DNA from: an uncultured beta proteobacterium
Lineage (GTDB): Bacteria; Pseudomonadota; Gammaproteobacteria; Burkholderiales; Burkholderiaceae_C
NCBI GenBank assembly: GCA_903834645.1
Contig: CAILKA010000499.1
Span: 1-11,213 of the forward strand
Reading direction: 5' to 3'
DNA length: 11,213 bases
Shown: positions 8,148 through 11,213 of the stretch, piece after piece
Position numbering within the stretch: position 1 is the stretch's first letter
How the letters are laid out: the number at the start of each line of letters is the position of its first letter
The notes under the pieces: model-generated
The model's input: only the letters and a program-made list of their open reading frames with translations
The model's database searches: none
What the model was told of the DNA's origin: nothing
Translations under genes and position numbers: made by a program

Positions 8148-8176
8148 AAGGTAGCAAAACTACAATGCGTCGGCAA
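8148..8176 (-). promoter_or_regulatory. Candidate glk promoter with operator in the spacer
   Basis: On the minus strand TTGCCG (8176-8171) and TACCTT (8153-8148) are 17 nt apart. The HexR-like palindrome at 8150-8164 occupies the spacer and the -10 box. The -10 matches the sigma-70 consensus at only 3 of 6 positions, so this is a candidate supported mainly by its coincidence with the operator. Confidence 0.33.
8150..8164. promoter_or_regulatory. HexR-like operator upstream of glk
   Basis: GGTAGCAAAACTACA matches 10 of the 12 defined positions of TGTARTnnnAYTACA. It lies 63 bp before the glk ATG in an otherwise GC-rich stretch and is 88 bp centre to centre from the second site of this intergenic region. 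Confidence 0.62.
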
Positions 8177-8237
8177 TGCAGTTTCCCCGCAGGTTTGCGA
8201 CGACTCAAGGTTTGCTCGACTCCGGGTGCCTTGATCA

Positions 8238-8252
8238 TGTAGTGAAGTTACG
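8238..8252. promoter_or_regulatory. HexR-like operator upstream of the glk-hexR fusion
   Basis: TGTAGTGAAGTTACG matches 10 of 12 defined positions, and the stretch ATGTAGTGAARTTAC is shared with the amylase operator except at one base. It lies 30 bp before the ATG of the fusion gene, which suggests autoregulation. Confidence 0.7.
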
Positions 8253-8281
8253 CTGAACCGAGATCTCGTCCCGCCGGCACC

Positions 8282-10207
8282 ATGACCCCGTTCGACAGCC
8301 CCAGACTGATCGCCGACATCGGCGGCACCTGGGCGCGCTTTGCTCTCGAGACGGCCCCGGGCCGCTTCGAGCACCTGGCTGCGCTGCGCTGCGCCGACCA
8401 CAGCGATTTCCACGGCGCGGTGAGCGCCTACCTGGCCTCGGTGGGTCCGCAGGCCATCCGCCACGCGGCCGTGGCGATCGCCAACCCGGTCGAGGGTGAC
8501 CAGGTGCGGATGACGAACTACCACTGGGCGTTCTCCATCGAGCAGATGCGTGAACGGCTGCACCTGGATACGCTCGTCGTGGTCAATGACTTCACGGCGC
8601 TGGCCATGGCGCTGCCCCGGCTGCAGCCCTCGCAGCGCCGACAGGTCGGCGGCGGAGCGCCGCGCGACAGGAGCGTCATCGGCGTGCTCGGCGCGGGCTC
8701 GGGCCTGGGCGTGTCGGGCCTGATCCCCGCCGACGGGGGCTGGGTGGCGCTGGGCACCGAGGGTGGCCACACGAGCTTTGCGCCGCGTGACGAGCGCGAG
8801 ATCGGCATCCTGCGCTACGCCCTCACGCAGTACGACCACGTCTCCTTCGAGCGGCTGCTGTCGGGGCCGGGGATGGAGCTCATCCACCGCGCGCTGGAGC
8901 ATCGCGACGGCCTGATGCAGGCCGGGCAGGCCGAGCTGGCCGCCCCCGAGATCACGCGCCGGGCGCTCGAGCAGGGTGATGCGCGTTGCCTGGAGACGCT
9001 GGAGGTCTTCTGCCTGATCCTGGGCACGGCGGCCTCCAACCTCGCCGTCGTCCAGGGCGCGTTCGGCGGCATCTTCATCGGCGGGGGCATCGTGCCGCGG
9101 CTGGGCGGCTGGTTCGACACGAGCGCCTTTCGCGCGCGCTTCGAGGAAAAGGGCCGCTTCAGCGGCTACCTGCGTGCCATCCCCACCTACGTCATCACGT
9201 CCACCCAGGCCACCCTCGAAGGCGCCGCGGCGATCCTGGCGGCGCAGCTGCGCGGCCTGGAATCGGCGCAGGGCTCGGCCATCCTGGGCCAGATCCAGCG
9301 CGCGCGGCCCACGCTCTCGCCGGCCGAGCGCCGCGTGGCCGATCTCGTGCTGGCGCAGCCGCGCTCCACGCTCAATGACCCGATCGCGACGATCGCCAAG
9401 GCGGCCCAGGTCAGCCAGCCCACCGTCATCCGCTTCTGCCGCTCGCTCGGCTGCGAGGGTCTGTCGGACTTCAAGCTGCGCCTGGCCTCGGGCCTGACCG
9501 GCACCATCCCCGTCATGCACACGCAGGTCACGGGCGAGGATTCGATGCTCGAGCTCGGTGCCAAGGTGCTCGACAACACCGCTTCGTCGATCCTGCAGCT
9601 GCGCGACCAGCTCAACCGCGACACGATCGACCGGGCGGTGGAGCTGCTCACGCAGGCGCTGCGTGTGGAGTTCCATGCCGTGGGGCACTACGGGGCGGTG
9701 GCCGACGATGCGCAGTTCAAGTTCCTGCGCCTGGGCGTGCCCAGCGCCTCCTACACCGACGCGCGGCTGCAGCGCCTGGCAGCCGGCGTCATGCAGCCAC
9801 GCGACGTGGCGGTGCTGATCAGCAGCAGCGGCCGCACCGACGACCTGCTGGCGGTGGCCGACGCGGCGCGCGAGCGCGGCGCGGCCGTGATCGCCATCAC
9901 CGAGGGCAACTCGCCGCTGGCGCGACGGGCGGATGTGGCGCTGATCGTCGACCATGTCGAGGACGTGACCACGCACGTGCCGATGGTCAGCCGCATCCTG
10001 CACCTGCTCGTGATCGACATCCTGGCCGTCGGGCTGTCGATGCGGCGCGGCCACGTGGGCGGTGTCGAGCTGCCTGAGCGGGCCGCCGCCGGGCTGGACG
10101 AGTCAGGCGGCGAGCCCCGCGCTGCGCCTGTACCGCTGGCGCGGCGCATCGGCCCGGGCATCAGCACGGCAGCCCCCCCGACTGCGCGGACCTCGCACAG
10201 CCGCTAA
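8282..10207 (+). CDS. glk: Bifunctional glucokinase / HexR-type (RpiR family) transcriptional regulator
   Basis: A 641-residue cytoplasmic fusion. Residues 1 to about 325 are a glucokinase: DIGGTWARF (12-20), VNDF with catalytic D103, GAGSGLGVSG (137-146), EGGH (160-163), E190 and GGGIVPRLG (267-275). Residues about 340-415 are an RpiR/HexR winged-helix domain (LSPAERRVADLVL, then IAKAAQVSQPTVIRFCRSLG and DFKLRLASGL). Residues about 450-585 are a SIS sugar-phosphate-binding domain ending in MVSRILHLLVIDILAVGL. The regulator half reads like E. coli HexR, which answers to KDPG. Such fusions are known as the bifunctional Glk of Burkholderia. Odd points: W17 replaces the Asn of GGTN seen in the neighbouring glucokinase, and an Ala/Pro-rich tail (about 591-641) has no recognised fold. 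No clear ribosome site precedes the ATG, but a TAG at 8240 rules out starts further upstream. It probably represses its own gene and its neighbours. Confidence 0.94.
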   Translation: MTPFDSPRLIADIGGTWARFALETAPGRFEHLAALRCADHSDFHGAVSAYLASVGPQAIRHAAVAIANPVEGDQVRMTNYHWAFSIEQMRERLHLDTLVVVNDFTALAMALPRLQPSQRRQVGGGAPRDRSVIGVLGAGSGLGVSGLIPADGGWVALGTEGGHTSFAPRDEREIGILRYALTQYDHVSFERLLSGPGMELIHRALEHRDGLMQAGQAELAAPEITRRALEQGDARCLETLEVFCLILGTAASNLAVVQGAFGGIFIGGGIVPRLGGWFDTSAFRARFEEKGRFSGYLRAIPTYVITSTQATLEGAAAILAAQLRGLESAQGSAILGQIQRARPTLSPAERRVADLVLAQPRSTLNDPIATIAKAAQVSQPTVIRFCRSLGCEGLSDFKLRLASGLTGTIPVMHTQVTGEDSMLELGAKVLDNTASSILQLRDQLNRDTIDRAVELLTQALRVEFHAVGHYGAVADDAQFKFLRLGVPSASYTDARLQRLAAGVMQPRDVAVLISSSGRTDDLLAVADAARERGAAVIAITEGNSPLARRADVALIVDHVEDVTTHVPMVSRILHLLVIDILAVGLSMRRGHVGGVELPERAAAGLDESGGEPRAAPVPLARRIGPGISTAAPPTARTSHSR

Positions 10208-10210
10208 AAT
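10205..10210 (+). promoter_or_regulatory. Candidate -10 box of the metH promoter on the stop codon of the fusion gene
   Basis: TAAAAT matches the sigma-70 -10 consensus at 5 of 6 positions and includes the TAA stop of the preceding gene. The riboswitch begins about 9 nt downstream, so a start near 10217 would give a transcript opening directly with its P1 stem. The -35 region (CTGCGC at 10182-10187, 17-nt spacer) is weak. Confidence 0.5.
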
Positions 10211-10218
10211 CGCGGGCT

Positions 10219-10331
10219 TCCCGAGGAGCGTTGCGATGGCCGGTGCCTGGCGCCGTGCCGCCAGGCTCGGGATGTCGCGCGTCGGCGTGCCGCCTGCCCC
10301 CGGCCGCCCCACGCGACCGGCAACGGCGCTC
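10219..10331 (+). promoter_or_regulatory. S-adenosylhomocysteine (SAH) riboswitch, ahcY/metH type
   Basis: A 5' leader element that senses SAH, the by-product of methylation, and in this class turns the downstream gene on. P1 pairs TCCCGAG (10219-10225) with CTCGGGA (10266-10272). The conserved core GAGCGTTGCGA (10226-10236) follows P1, and P2 is a hairpin at about 10241-10255. The conserved CCAGG (10261-10265) enters P1 on the 3' side. AACGGCGCTC (10322-10331) carries the pseudoknot strand: GCGCTC pairs with GAGCGT by five Watson-Crick pairs and one G-U. The core and the AACGGCGCUC strand agree with my recollection of the structurally solved Ralstonia solanacearum SAH riboswitch. The stretch between P1 and the pseudoknot strand (about 50 nt) is longer than in that construct. 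The downstream gene, metH, is a known member of this regulon. Confidence 0.88.
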
Positions 10332-10354
10332 GCTCCACCCCCCAGCGTGTGACC

Positions 10355-11213
<859 letters not shown>

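Noticed and set aside
8084..10054. 656-codon open frame on the minus strand opposite the fusion gene
   Set aside because: Antisense shadow of the glucokinase-HexR fusion with no recognisable domain.
10236..10352. 38-codon ORF with a strong GAGGAG, ending 2 nt before metH
   Set aside because: The GAGGAG and following bases are the conserved core of the SAH riboswitch, which explains the sequence without a peptide.

Overview
The window is very GC-rich with dense coding. Its gene set points to a betaproteobacterium of the order Burkholderiales, perhaps the Rubrivivax/Leptothrix/Roseateles neighbourhood (inference). Three signs support this: a glucokinase fused to a HexR-type RpiR regulator, as known from Burkholderia; a methionine synthase that begins at the pterin-binding domain; and an SAH riboswitch of the kind found in Ralstonia and relatives.

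Layout. Positions 1-2716 (minus) hold an outer-membrane TonB-dependent receptor that lacks only its last residues. After a 241-bp divergent promoter region comes a plus-strand pair: a secreted GH13 alpha-amylase with a glucodextranase-like C-terminal module (2958-5708), and a MATE-family membrane transporter that starts inside the amylase stop codon (5705-7108). The transporter collides tail to tail with a minus-strand glucokinase (7068-8087). A second divergent promoter region (8088-8281) separates this from a plus-strand glucokinase-HexR fusion (8282-10207). The last part carries a promoter-like -10 box on the fusion's stop codon, an SAH riboswitch (about 10219-10331) and the 5' part of metH (10355 to the window end).

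How it works together (inference from families and context). From the receptor to the fusion gene this looks like an alpha-glucan/maltodextrin-to-glucose-6-phosphate locus: outer-membrane uptake, hydrolysis to small sugars, and phosphorylation by two paralogous glucokinases. No recognised inner-membrane sugar importer is present; the only inner-membrane transporter is the MATE protein. The regulator that probably controls the locus is encoded in it. A 15-bp palindrome matching the HexR operator (TGTARTnnnAYTACA) occurs perfectly at the amylase start (2954-2968), at 10/12 positions in front of the fusion gene (8238-8252) and of the free-standing glucokinase (8150-8164), and in weaker form (8/12) in front of the receptor (2809-2823). 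The four genes facing the two divergent promoter regions would thus be one HexR regulon, tied to the Entner-Doudoroff intermediate KDPG if the family rule holds. The metH unit is separate and appears to answer to S-adenosylhomocysteine.

No mobile element, tRNA, rRNA, CRISPR array or convincing intrinsic terminator was seen.
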